Positions 1 to 7,640 are shown, counted from the stretch's first letter. The stretch: 24,789 bases of DNA from DASYQV01 sp036005125 (GCA_036005125.1 DASYQV010000330.1:1-24789), one strand, 5' to 3'. Notes: generated by a model not told the origin, from the sequence alone. Translations and numbers: made by a program.

Positions 1-918
1 ACCGGCGTAGACGGTAACCGAGCCGGCGTCACGATAGGCACTGAGTCCGCTGAACACCGCATAGGCGAGCCCACGCTTCTCGCGCACGTTCTGGAACAGG
101 CGCGAGCTCATCGAGCCGCCCAGCACCGTGTTGAGCACGTAACTGGCGTACCGGTCCTGATGGTCCTGCCGGTAGCCGCTCGTACCGAGACAGACATGGC
201 TCTGCTCGAGCTCTTTGTTCCGGATCACCACCCTCGGGTCGACCTGCGGGGGCTCATCGATGAGACGGCCGTCGCGCCGGGACAGGTCACCGAAGTACCG
301 GCTGACCAGGTCGCGCACAGCCGCGTGCCCGACGTTGCCGACGGCCGCGATGATCATGTTGCCCGCCGTGTACGCGTCCTCGAAGTAGGTGCGCAGGCGT
401 CCCGACGTCAGCGCTTCCACCGTCTCACGCGTCCCCAGAATCGGACGGCCGAGCGGGTGTCCACGCCAGAAGTGCTCGGTGAACAGCTCGTGCACGAGAT
501 CGTCGGGCGTGTCCTCGACCATCTTGATCTCTTCGAGCACGACCTTCTTCTCCCGCTCGATGTCGTCGGGCGTGAACGCCGGCCGGAGGACGATGTCCGC
601 CAGCACGTCCATCGCGAGCGGCAGGTGCTCGTCAAGCACCTTGATGTAGTAGCTCGCGTACTCCTTGGCCGTAAACGCGTCCATCTGACCGCCGATCGAG
701 TCGATGGACTGCGCGATGTCCTCGGCGCTCCGGTTCGCGGTCCCCTTGAAGAGCATGTGCTCGACGAAATGCGCGATGCCGCTCTGCGCTTCTGACTCGT
801 GTCGTGAACCGCGGGCGAGCCAGACACCAATGCTCACCGAGCGGACGTGCGGCATCGACTCCGTCAGGAGACGAAGACCATTCGGCAGGACGTCGCGGAT
901 GATAACGGGTTGCGGCAC
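1..918 (-). CDS. M16-family zinc metallopeptidase (processing-peptidase-like), C-terminus outside window
   Basis: A protein of 306 residues is visible and the reading frame runs off the window at base 1. The family is usually about 410-420 residues, so roughly the last quarter is missing. The inverted zinc motif HFVEH is at residues 50-54 (His50, Glu53, His54). A later VLEEIKM segment probably supplies the third zinc ligand. The second M16 half shows GGSMSSRLFQ followed by REKRGLAY, typical of M16B mitochondrial-processing-peptidase-like enzymes. These cleave peptides or proteins in the cytoplasm or envelope. I chose GTG at 918 because the protein then begins VPQPVIIRDVLPNGL, the usual M16 N-terminus. 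The Shine-Dalgarno is weak, and an in-frame TTG about 36 bases upstream is an alternative. The gene is divergent from rlmN and has its own extended -10 promoter. Exact substrate is unknown. Confidence 0.93.
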   Translation of the reverse strand, partial: MPQPVIIRDVLPNGLRLLTESMPHVRSVSIGVWLARGSRHESEAQSGIAHFVEHMLFKGTANRSAEDIAQSIDSIGGQMDAFTAKEYASYYIKVLDEHLPLAMDVLADIVLRPAFTPDDIEREKKVVLEEIKMVEDTPDDLVHELFTEHFWRGHPLGRPILGTRETVEALTSGRLRTYFEDAYTAGNMIIAAVGNVGHAAVRDLVSRYFGDLSRRDGRLIDEPPQVDPRVVIRNKELEQSHVCLGTSGYRQDHQDRYASYVLNTVLGGSMSSRLFQNVREKRGLAYAVFSGLSAYRDAGSVTVYAG

Positions 919-992
919 TGATTCGGGATTCGCGACCGAGGGGCAGGGCCCCTGCAAGTTATTGACAGACAGGGAATTAGAAGAACGCGCAC

Positions 993-1001
993 ATTATAGC
1001 A
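993..1001 (-). promoter_or_regulatory. Extended -10 promoter for the M16 peptidase gene
   Basis: On the minus strand the sequence reads TGCTATAAT: a perfect TATAAT preceded by the TGN extension. The -35 position (TGGCGA at 17-base spacing) is poor, as expected for an extended -10 promoter. Predicted transcription start is near 986, giving a leader of about 70 bases before the GTG at 918. Confidence 0.6.
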
Positions 1002-1060
1002 TGCGCGCTGGCGGGTCGCCACGGAAAAGCCCGCGTTCCCCCGGACGCGCTGCGCGGAGA

Positions 1061-1069
1061 TGCTACAAT
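1061..1069 (+). promoter_or_regulatory. Extended -10 promoter for rlmN
   Basis: The sequence TGCTACAAT is an extended -10 element with one mismatch to TATAAT and no convincing -35. Transcription would start near 1076, leaving a very short leader (about 17 bases to ATG 1093 or 32 to ATG 1108). It is almost the same 9-mer as the divergent promoter 60 bases away. Confidence 0.5.
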
Positions 1070-1092
1070 CGAACGCCTGCATTTACTAGAAA

Positions 1093-2199
1093 ATGCGGCA
1101 GATAGCGATGACCACCCCAGGTCCGGATCTGGCCGAGTTGGAGCTCAACGAGTTGGAAACGGCCCTCCAAGCCCGTGGCTGCGAGCGGTTCCACGCGCGA
1201 CAGCTCTACCGTTGGATCTACCGCCACGGCGTGACCCGGTTCGAGCGAATGACGGATCTGTCGCGTGATCTGCGCGCGCAGCTCGAGTCGGAGTTCATCC
1301 TCACCACCCCACGCGTCGTGACCGATGAGGTGTCGTCCGACGGCACGCGGAAGTTCCTGCTGGAGCTCGCCGACCGACGCCGGATCGAAGCGGTGTTCAT
1401 TCCGGACACGTCCGCCACGGCACCCCGCTATACGTTCTGCATCTCGACCCAGGTCGGGTGCGCGATGGCGTGCGGGTTCTGTCTGACCGGGAAGATGGGT
1501 CTGGTCCGTCACCTCACCGCAGGCGAGATCGCCGGGCAGGTCCGGGTCCTTGCCGACGCGACCGGACTTTTGGATCGGCCGTTCAATATCGTGTTGATGG
1601 GAATGGGCGAGCCGCTCCACAACTACGACGCGACGATGAAGGCGCTGCGGATGCTCCATTCGGAGCAAGGTCTGGCCATATCGCCCCGACGCGTGACCCT
1701 CTCGACGGTGGGAATCGTGCCGGGCCTCGAGCGCCTCGCCCGCGAGCCGCTCATGCCGAACCTCGCGATCTCGCTGCACGCGACGACCGAGGAGCAGCGG
1801 AACGCGCTGGTCCCGCCCAATCGGAAGTACTCGCTGGCGGCAATCCTCGAAACCTGCCGGCGGTTCCCCCTCAAGAAGCGCAACCGCATCACGTTCGAGT
1901 ACGTCTTGCTCGACGGGGTCAATGACACGCCGGATGATGCGCGACGGCTGGTGAAGTTGTTGTCGGGTATTCGCGCGAAGATCAACCTGATTCCCTTGAA
2001 CCCGGCGCCTGGTATCCCGTACGAACGGCCGTCGGACTCGCGCGTCGATCGGTTCGCGCAGATTCTGGCCGATCGCCACCTGACGGTGTCGGTGCGGAAG
2101 AGCCGCGGGCAGGACATCCGGGCGGCGTGCGGCCAACTCATCGTCGAGGGCGGGGTCAAGAAGACGGCCGCGCAACAGCTTGCGGTGCTGATGCGGTAG
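1093..2199 (+). CDS. rlmN: 23S rRNA (adenine-2503-C2)/tRNA methyltransferase RlmN
   Basis: This 368-residue radical-SAM enzyme methylates C2 of A2503 in 23S rRNA, and A37 of some tRNAs, using two SAM molecules. The cluster-binding motif CX3CX2C is at Cys123, Cys127 and Cys130 (CAMACGFC), preceded by the family signature STQVG. The C-terminal cysteine that forms the protein-RNA intermediate is Cys346, in the RAACGQL context. MGMGEPLHNY and the SRGQDI stretch are also typical. Length matches the family. ATG 1093 gives MRQIAM; ATG 1108 (MTTPGPDL) is an equally plausible start since neither has a clear Shine-Dalgarno. The gene is convergent with the ParB-like gene, and the whole 125-base gap between them is a heptad array. 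The stop codon is TAG. Confidence 0.97.
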   Translation: MRQIAMTTPGPDLAELELNELETALQARGCERFHARQLYRWIYRHGVTRFERMTDLSRDLRAQLESEFILTTPRVVTDEVSSDGTRKFLLELADRRRIEAVFIPDTSATAPRYTFCISTQVGCAMACGFCLTGKMGLVRHLTAGEIAGQVRVLADATGLLDRPFNIVLMGMGEPLHNYDATMKALRMLHSEQGLAISPRRVTLSTVGIVPGLERLAREPLMPNLAISLHATTEEQRNALVPPNRKYSLAAILETCRRFPLKKRNRITFEYVLLDGVNDTPDDARRLVKLLSGIRAKINLIPLNPAPGIPYERPSDSRVDRFAQILADRHLTVSVRKSRGQDIRAACGQLIVEGGVKKTAAQQLAVLMR

Positions 2200-2325
2200 G
2201 CCTCAGGGATCACGCCTCAGGGATCAGGGCCGTCTCAGGTCCGAGGGCTCAGGTCTGAGGCCTCAGATCTTGGGCCTGACACCTGGGACAGCCCTGATCC
2301 CTGAGGCCTGATCCCTGAGCCCTGC
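2200..2325. repeat. Heptad array with 29-base inverted arms (family A, GCCTCAG/GGATCAG)
   Basis: The entire gap between the convergent rlmN and ParB-like genes can be written as 18 successive 7-base units with no register slip, starting on the base after the rlmN TAG and ending in the ParB-like TAG. Units include GCCTCAG, GGATCAG, TCAGGTC, TCCCTGA and GGCCTGA. Bases 2202-2230 are complementary to 2291-2319 with one mismatch in 29, so both transcripts would carry a long hairpin with a 60-base loop. There is no T-tract. Confidence 0.85.
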
Positions 2326-3278
2326 TATTCCTCCGGCGGCGGGGCACCGCCGATCTTCGCCACGTCTTCCTGCTTCACACGGTCGACGTTGAATTTCCCC
2401 GCCGCGGCGATCATCTTGTCCATCACTTCATCGAAGTCGAATTCCGTCGACTTCGAGAAGCGAATCGGGTTGACGCGCGCCACGACGAACGGTTTCAGGT
2501 AGGGACTGGTCAGGCCGCGAGCCTTCAGCGCGTTGACCACCCGCGTCACCGCATCGTCGAGCTTCAGCACCTTGGCCGCCCGCCGCTCGCGTTCCTTGAG
2601 CGCCTTTGCCATCGTCTCGTCGAGAAAGTCGTCGATGCGCCGCAGCACGGGATGGTACGCGCCGCCGCTCAGGCTGCGCCGTTCCTCGTACGCGGCGCCC
2701 AGCGTGAGATACGGAGCTTGTTCGAACTCGAATGCATAGTCGCCCTCTCTCGCCGTCCGGCGCTCCGCAAGCGCCCGCGCCATGCGAATCGTCTCGAGCG
2801 ACTTCTCCTTCACGTTGTGAGCTTTCTCCGTGTTGAGCGCCAGAATTTTGAAGGCCACCTCGGGCTCGGGCACGAGCAGGCCGACAATGCTTTTCGCCCC
2901 CAGCTTGCGCATGGCCTGCAGTCGATGGTTCCCGTTCGGCGTCCAGTACCCATCGTCCTGCCGGATGAGGACGACGGGATCGAGGAAGCGCCCCACCTTC
3001 TCGATGACCGTCATCAGGCGCTTGACGTGCGTGTCAGACGGATCGCGCTGATAGGGCGTGGGCTCCACGCGGTCGATCGGCAGCGCGACGAGCAGCACCG
3101 ACGCCCCACCGAACGGGTCCCGATACGAACCGAGGACGGCACCACCGTCGGCCTCGACCTGCGCGACGAGGTCGCGCACCTCGTCCGATGAGGGACGGGA
3201 CGTTTCTGCGACCGATAACCCGACCGACGCCGCGGCCGCCTTCTTCCGGCGCGGCGCGCGTTTTTTCTTGGCAGCCAT
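2325..3278 (-). CDS. ParB N-terminal-domain protein (orphan ParB/Srx-fold protein)
   Basis: The protein has 317 residues. Residues 1-17 are a lysine/arginine/alanine tail (MAAKKKRAPRRKKAAAA), likely binding nucleic acid. A ParB/sulfiredoxin-fold domain follows at about 60-160: LPIDRVEPTPYQRDPS, then TPNGNHRLQAMRKLG, where GNHR (116-119) stands where classical ParB has GERR. The remainder is charged and alpha-helical with no obvious ParB DNA-binding helix-turn-helix, and there is no parA neighbour. A chromosome-partition role is therefore unlikely; a nucleotide-dependent regulator or enzyme of the ParB/Srx superfamily is the best description. ATG 3278 was chosen because a TATAAT lies only 7 bases upstream and the conserved part begins after it; the frame stays open further upstream, but that stretch would overlap the ligase gene. 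Stop is TAG, within the flanking heptad array. Confidence 0.82.
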   Translation of the reverse strand: MAAKKKRAPRRKKAAAASVGLSVAETSRPSSDEVRDLVAQVEADGGAVLGSYRDPFGGASVLLVALPIDRVEPTPYQRDPSDTHVKRLMTVIEKVGRFLDPVVLIRQDDGYWTPNGNHRLQAMRKLGAKSIVGLLVPEPEVAFKILALNTEKAHNVKEKSLETIRMARALAERRTAREGDYAFEFEQAPYLTLGAAYEERRSLSGGAYHPVLRRIDDFLDETMAKALKERERRAAKVLKLDDAVTRVVNALKARGLTSPYLKPFVVARVNPIRFSKSTEFDFDEVMDKMIAAAGKFNVDRVKQEDVAKIGGAPPPEE

Positions 3279-3285
3279 CGCGCGG

Positions 3286-3291
3286 ATTATA
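3286..3291 (-). promoter_or_regulatory. TATAAT -10 element immediately before the ParB-like start codon
   Basis: A perfect TATAAT on the minus strand ends 7 bases before ATG 3278, so transcription would begin at or next to the A of the start codon (a leaderless mRNA). No -35 is recognisable (CCGATC at 17-base spacing), and there is no Shine-Dalgarno before this ATG. Confidence 0.5.
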
Positions 3292-3329
3292 GGCTCGGGC
3301 CGCGTCACGATCGGCACGGCTTTTATGCG

Positions 3330-4916
3330 ATGATGGCCGCCCCTATGAACGCGACCGAAGCGTTTGTCGACGCCAACATCCGCGCGGGCCGTGGAGAATC
3401 GACGGCCATCGTCGATGCGGCCAGCAACCGCACGATCACGTATCGCGAGGTGCTCGCCCAGGTCAACCGCACGGGACACGCGCTGCGGCGCCTCGGTATC
3501 AGGGCCGAAGAGCGCGTCATGTTGCTGCTGCCCGACGCGCCTGAGTTCGCGTTCGCGTTCTTCGGGGCGATCAAAATCGGCGCGGTTGTGGTGCCGGTCA
3601 ACACCCTGTTCAAGCCGCACGATTACGAGTACCTGCTGAACGACAGCCGTGCACGTGCGCTCGTGGTCCACGCGAGCCTGCTGCCGCTCATCGAGCCGCT
3701 CCAATCCTCGCTGCGACATCTGCAGCACCTGCTCGTTGTCGGTGCCGAGCACAGCGCGGCTTCGTACGCGGCCATGCTCGCGGCCGAAGACGAGAACCTG
3801 ACGGCAGAGCCGATGAGCGACGACGATGCGGCGTTCTGGCTGTACTCGTCCGGTACGACCGGGTTTCCCAAAGGCGCCATCCATCTGCAGCACGACATGA
3901 CCTGCTGCGCGGAATCGTTCGCGCGCGGAGTGCTCGGCATCACGGCCGCCGATCGAACGTTCTCGGTGGCGCGTCTGTTCTTCGCCTACGGTCTGGGTAA
4001 CGCGCTGTACTTTCCCTTTTACGTGGGCGCGACCACGATCCTTCATCCGGGCCGGCCCGAGCCGCGGCTCGTCTTCGATGTGGTAGCGCGTCACAAGCCG
4101 ACGCTGTTCTACTCAGTGCCCACATCCTATGCCGCGATGCTTGCCGCGATGGATGCGGGGACGCAGGCCGACTTCAGCAGCGTTCGTCTCTGCAGCTCCG
4201 CAGGCGAGCCGCTCGCGGCCTCGCTGTACGAACGGTGGCGTGCGCGCACCGGTGTCGAGATCCTCGACGGCATCGGCTCTACCGAAGTGCTCCACACGTT
4301 CCTGGCGAACCGCGCAGGACGCGTACGGCCCGGCTCGAGCGGCGAGATCGTTCCGGGCTACGAGGCGCGGATCGTGGACGCAGACGGTCGCGATGTGCCG
4401 GACGGGGAGATCGGCGACCTGTTGATCAAGGGCGAGTCGACGTGCGCCGGCTATTGGAACCGGCAGGAGCAGTCGCGTCGTACGATCTGCGGCGAGTGGA
4501 TCCGAACCGGCGACAAATACAGCCGCGACGCCGATGGATACTTCTGGTACCACGGCCGTTCGGACGACATGTTGAAGGTGAGCGGACAATGGGTGTCGCC
4601 GGCGGAGGTCGAGGCCGCGCTCATCACGCACGCGGCCGTGCTCGAAGCCGCCGTCGTGGGGCGCGAGGATACCGAACGACTGGTCAAGCCGATGGCGTTC
4701 GTCGTGCTGAAGAACGGCCACACGGCATCGGTGGATCTGGAGCACGAGCTCCAGGCACATGTAAAGGCACGGCTTGCTCCCTATAAGTACCCGCGGTGGG
4801 TGACATTCATCGACGAGCTGCCGAAGACCGCCACCGGCAAGATTCAGCGCTACAAGCTGCGCGCGCTGGCAAGCTCGCCCGCGAGCGCGCCCGGCGAGCC
4901 GCCAATCACGACCTGA
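3330..4916 (+). CDS. Benzoate-CoA ligase family acyl/aryl-CoA synthetase
   Basis: A 528-residue AMP-forming enzyme of the ANL superfamily. It would activate a carboxylic acid with ATP and couple it to coenzyme A in the cytoplasm. The P-loop-like motif YSSGTTGFPKG begins at residue 172 and continues GAIHLQHDM, the form seen in benzoate-CoA ligases rather than acetyl-CoA synthetases. SAGEPL, DGIGSTEVLH, the RTGDKY hinge and the C-terminal catalytic lysine (Lys504 in TATGKIQRYK) are intact, so it should be active. The actual acid cannot be told from sequence; no benzoyl-CoA pathway genes are nearby. Starts at 3330, 3333 or 3345 (MNATEAF) are all possible; no clear Shine-Dalgarno decides. It is divergent from the ParB-like gene (51-base gap), and its last 67 bases overlap mtaB tail to tail. 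Confidence 0.93.
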   Translation: MMAAPMNATEAFVDANIRAGRGESTAIVDAASNRTITYREVLAQVNRTGHALRRLGIRAEERVMLLLPDAPEFAFAFFGAIKIGAVVVPVNTLFKPHDYEYLLNDSRARALVVHASLLPLIEPLQSSLRHLQHLLVVGAEHSAASYAAMLAAEDENLTAEPMSDDDAAFWLYSSGTTGFPKGAIHLQHDMTCCAESFARGVLGITAADRTFSVARLFFAYGLGNALYFPFYVGATTILHPGRPEPRLVFDVVARHKPTLFYSVPTSYAAMLAAMDAGTQADFSSVRLCSSAGEPLAASLYERWRARTGVEILDGIGSTEVLHTFLANRAGRVRPGSSGEIVPGYEARIVDADGRDVPDGEIGDLLIKGESTCAGYWNRQEQSRRTICGEWIRTGDKYSRDADGYFWYHGRSDDMLKVSGQWVSPAEVEAALITHAAVLEAAVVGREDTERLVKPMAFVVLKNGHTASVDLEHELQAHVKARLAPYKYPRWVTFIDELPKTATGKIQRYKLRALASSPASAPGEPPITT

Positions 4917-6136
4917 AGCCACTCGTTCCGCGATCGTCCTGGCGGAATTCTCAACTTGAGATAGTTATCTGTGATCGCCCGGGAGCCGTCGTCCATGGTG
5001 AGCGCGCGACGGCGCGATCCGAGCTGGCGCGCCTGGAAACGCGTCGAGAGCCGTTCGCCCAGGGACCGTACGGCCTGCGCCCGCGCGCGGATGGCAACGC
5101 CCGACACCTTCGCCGGCAGATCGGCCGCCTCGGTTCCTGGCCGATCTGAGTAGGGAAACACATGCAAGTACGTGAGCGGAAGGGATTCGAGCAGCATGAG
5201 CATCCGTTCCACCTGCTCATCGGTCTCGCCGGGAAAACCGACGATGATGTCCGAGCCGACGGCGGCGTGCGGCATCCGGTCGTAGATGCGGCCCACAAGG
5301 CGCTCGTAGAACCCGGTCGTGTAGGGGCGGCGCATCAGACGCAGTATCTCGTCGGCGCCATGCTGGAGTGGGAGGTGGAAGTGCGGCGCCAGACGCGGTG
5401 AATCCGCTACCAGATCGACGATCGCGTTGGTGCAATCCATCGGCTCGAGCGAGCTGATCCGGAAGAGGACGTCATCGGGCGAGCCGGCGAGCGCGCGCAC
5501 GAGCGTCTCGAGCGTCGTGCCATCGAGAAGGTCGCGTCCGTACGAACCGAGGTGCACGCCGGTGATCCAGATTTCGCGGTAGCCGGCGGCAACGGCGCGC
5601 CGGAGCTCCGCCAGTACTTCGTGCAGAGGACGGCTCTGGCAGCGCCCGCGCGTGCGGGGGATGATGCAGTAGGCGCACCGCTCCTCGCAGCCGGTCTGCA
5701 CGCGGAGCGTGAGCGCGGTGCGGCCTGCAATACCCGGTTCGAGCGATGATGCTCCGCATGCGCCGTCTCCACGCGCGGAGTACCGGTCCGCCGTCGTGAG
5801 TCCGAGGTCAACGTCAATCCGATCCGCGAGCGTCTCTTTGGCCGGGTTCGCGATGACGCGCACCACGTTCGGCAGCGCACCCACCTCGTCGGGCCTGCGG
5901 GTGGCGTAGCATCCAGTGACCACGATGCGGACGCGAGGGTTGTCGCGGGCGATCCGACGGATTGTCTGGCGCGCACCCTGATCGGCCGATGCCGTCACCG
6001 AGCATGTATTGACGACCACGACATCCGCGTCGCGCGGATCGGCGACGACTCCGCCTCGAGCTCGCAACCCGTCCTCGATGACGAGCGAATCAGCCTGGTT
6101 GACCCGGCAACCGAACGTGACGATCGAATACTTCAT
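4850..6136 (-). CDS. mtaB: tRNA t6A37 methylthiotransferase MtaB
   Basis: A 428-residue radical-SAM methylthiotransferase that converts t6A37 of ANN-decoding tRNAs to ms2t6A. The N-terminal MTTase domain has Cys10 (FGCRVNQAD), Cys45 (VNTCSVTA) and Cys76 (VTGCYATR) for one [4Fe-4S] cluster. The radical-SAM motif is Cys150, Cys154 and Cys157 (CEERCAYC). GVHLGSYG, HLPLQHG and IVGFPGET follow, and a TRAM-like RNA-binding domain ends the protein. CRVNQ near the N-terminus points to MtaB rather than MiaB or RimO. The ATG lies inside a heptad array and has no Shine-Dalgarno. It is 83 bases downstream of purD on the same strand and may depend on purD transcription. The stop (TAG) lies inside the convergent ligase gene. 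Confidence 0.96.
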   Translation of the reverse strand: MKYSIVTFGCRVNQADSLVIEDGLRARGGVVADPRDADVVVVNTCSVTASADQGARQTIRRIARDNPRVRIVVTGCYATRRPDEVGALPNVVRVIANPAKETLADRIDVDLGLTTADRYSARGDGACGASSLEPGIAGRTALTLRVQTGCEERCAYCIIPRTRGRCQSRPLHEVLAELRRAVAAGYREIWITGVHLGSYGRDLLDGTTLETLVRALAGSPDDVLFRISSLEPMDCTNAIVDLVADSPRLAPHFHLPLQHGADEILRLMRRPYTTGFYERLVGRIYDRMPHAAVGSDIIVGFPGETDEQVERMLMLLESLPLTYLHVFPYSDRPGTEAADLPAKVSGVAIRARAQAVRSLGERLSTRFQARQLGSRRRALTMDDGSRAITDNYLKLRIPPGRSRNEWLQVVIGGSPGALAGELASARSL

Positions 6137-6192
6137 TCGTGATTCATGATTCGTGATTCGTGATTGGATTCATGATTCATTCTGGCGTGCAT
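6133..6192 (-). other. Possible 19-codon leader ORF overlapping the mtaB start (ATGA)
   Basis: From ATG 6192 an open frame of 19 codons runs through the heptad array and ends in a TGA that overlaps the mtaB ATG as ATGA. The array makes it encode repeated Asn-His-Glu-Ser. It could deliver ribosomes to mtaB, which has no Shine-Dalgarno. It could equally be a by-product of the repeat; the only ribosome-site hint is a weak GGA. Confidence 0.25.
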
Positions 6193-6234
6193 TCCAGATC
6201 GCGAATCACGAATCGCGAATCACGAATTCACGAG
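6135..6234. repeat. Heptad array in inverted arms (family B, ATTCGTG / CACGAAT)
   Basis: The left arm at 6135-6162 is ATTCGTG, ATTCATG, ATTCGTG, ATTCGTG in tandem, with degenerate units to 6181. The right arm at 6200-6234 is CGCGAAT, CACGAAT, CGCGAAT, CACGAAT, TCACGAG. The 28-base arms are complementary at 25 positions, separated by about 38 bases. The left end includes the mtaB start codon; the right end supplies the last codons and the TGA stop of purD. Confidence 0.85.
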
Positions 6235-7500
6235 AGCCTTGGCCCCGATGTCGCGGCGGTACTGCATGCCGTCGAAACGAATGCGCGCCGCGGCGGCGTA
6301 GGCGACATCGATCGCGGCGCGGTGTGTCTGGCCGCGGCCGACCACCGTGAGCACACGACCGCCGGCGGTCACCACGCGCCCCTCGCGCGCCGCCGTTCCC
6401 GCATGAAACACCAGAGCGCCCGGCACCTGTGCGGCCCCGTCAAGCCCATCGATTGGCGCGCCACTGGTGTACGTGCCCGGATAACCGGCCGCAACGAGCA
6501 CGACGCCCACGTGCGGTTCGGCGCGGAATCGCGCAGCCCTCGCCGGAAGCGAGCCCGCCGCAACCGCGACCAGCAGGCTCGAGAGATCCTCGTCGAGCAT
6601 CGGGAGCACCACCTGTGCCTCCGGATCACCGAGGCGGACGTTGAACTCGACCACCTTCGGCCCGGACGCCGTCAACATCAGGCCCACGTACAAGAAGCCG
6701 CGAAACGCGCGGCCCTCGTCCGCCATGCCTGCCAGGACCGGGTGCACGATCTCCTCGAGAACGCGCCCCTCGACCTCCGACGTGACAAGCGGGCTCGGCG
6801 CGAACGCGCCCATGCCGCCAGTGTTCGGTCCACGGTCGCCGTCGAAGACGCGCTTGTGATCCTGCGCCGATGCCAGCGGCATCGCGGTCGTGCCGTCAGC
6901 AAGAACGAAGTACGATGCCTCGTCGCCGACAAGGAACTCTTCGAGGACAATCCGCTCGCCGGCGACGCCAAACCGGCGATCGATCATCGCGGCGCGAATT
7001 GCAGCCTCGGCCGATGCGCGATCGTCAGCAATGACGACGCCCTTGCCTGCCGCGAGCCCATCGGCCTTGATGACGAGCGGGTATCCCAGCTCCCCACGAG
7101 TCACGAGCGCCAGAGCTTCCTCCGGGGTACGACATACGCGAAACACCGCCGTCGGTACACGGTGCCGCGCCATGAAGTCTTTTGCGAATGCCTTGCTCGA
7201 CTCGAGCGATGCGGCCGCCTCGGTCGGTCCGACAATTAACCGGCCGTGTTTCGCGAACAGATCCGTCACCCCGCGGCTGAGAGGCAACTCGGGCCCGACC
7301 ACCGTCAAGTCCACGCGCTCGCGTTCGGCCACTTCGAGGATCGAGGCCGGATCACTGACGTCGCTCGGTACACATCGCGCAAGGCCAGCTATGCCGATAT
7401 TGCCGGGCGTGCAGATGACCTCGCTGACGTCGCGCTCACCGGTGAGCTTCCATGCAAGCGCGTGCTCCCGCGCGCCCCCGCCGACGACGAGGATTTTCAT
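6220..7500 (-). CDS. purD: Phosphoribosylamine-glycine ligase (GAR synthetase)
   Basis: A 426-residue ATP-grasp enzyme of purine biosynthesis that joins glycine to 5-phosphoribosylamine. The N-terminus MKILVVGGGAREHALAWKL is the PurD signature. VIKADGLAAGKGV is the ATP-grasp loop, and LEEFLVGDEASYF, DHKRVFDGDRGPNTGGMGA and FNVRLGDPE complete the ATP and metal site. Length is standard. No other pur gene is nearby. The final codons (Val-Asn-Ser-stop) are formed by heptad-array sequence. No clear promoter was found in the 230 bases upstream on this strand. Confidence 0.97.
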   Translation of the reverse strand: MKILVVGGGAREHALAWKLTGERDVSEVICTPGNIGIAGLARCVPSDVSDPASILEVAERERVDLTVVGPELPLSRGVTDLFAKHGRLIVGPTEAAASLESSKAFAKDFMARHRVPTAVFRVCRTPEEALALVTRGELGYPLVIKADGLAAGKGVVIADDRASAEAAIRAAMIDRRFGVAGERIVLEEFLVGDEASYFVLADGTTAMPLASAQDHKRVFDGDRGPNTGGMGAFAPSPLVTSEVEGRVLEEIVHPVLAGMADEGRAFRGFLYVGLMLTASGPKVVEFNVRLGDPEAQVVLPMLDEDLSSLLVAVAAGSLPARAARFRAEPHVGVVLVAAGYPGTYTSGAPIDGLDGAAQVPGALVFHAGTAAREGRVVTAGGRVLTVVGRGQTHRAAIDVAYAAAARIRFDGMQYRRDIGAKALVNS

Positions 7501-7610
7501 GGCTGTTCGGGTTAAACGCCTTCGGGAGAGTTAATTAGCGGTGCCCTACGGCTCCGCGTGCGCGATGTGCAAGGAGACTGCAAGAAGACCGCGTTTTTCC
7601 GAATATTCCG

Positions 7611-7640
7611 TTGCGTCCAGGGCGCGTTTGCGCCTAGAAT
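7611..7640 (+). promoter_or_regulatory. Candidate sigma-70 promoter for rpsU and the zinc-ribbon gene
   Basis: TTGCGT (7611-7616) and TAGAAT (7635-7640) are separated by 18 bases in the 230-base gap between purD and rpsU. Transcription would begin near 7647, giving a leader of about 84 bases. The rest of the gap holds no convincing gene or RNA. Confidence 0.4.

Noticed and set aside
962..967. TTGACA on the plus strand as a -35 for rlmN.
   Set aside because: The only -10-like sequence at suitable distance (TATAGC) is 27 bases away, too far; the extended -10 at 1061 explains rlmN better.
1063..2175. A 370-codon minus-strand frame opposite rlmN.
   Set aside because: rlmN is certain from its cysteine motifs; the antisense product has only the composition of a shadow frame.
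6160..7239. A 359-codon open frame on the plus strand opposite purD.
   Set aside because: The minus strand encodes a complete PurD; this product is low-complexity Arg-rich and begins inside the heptad array.
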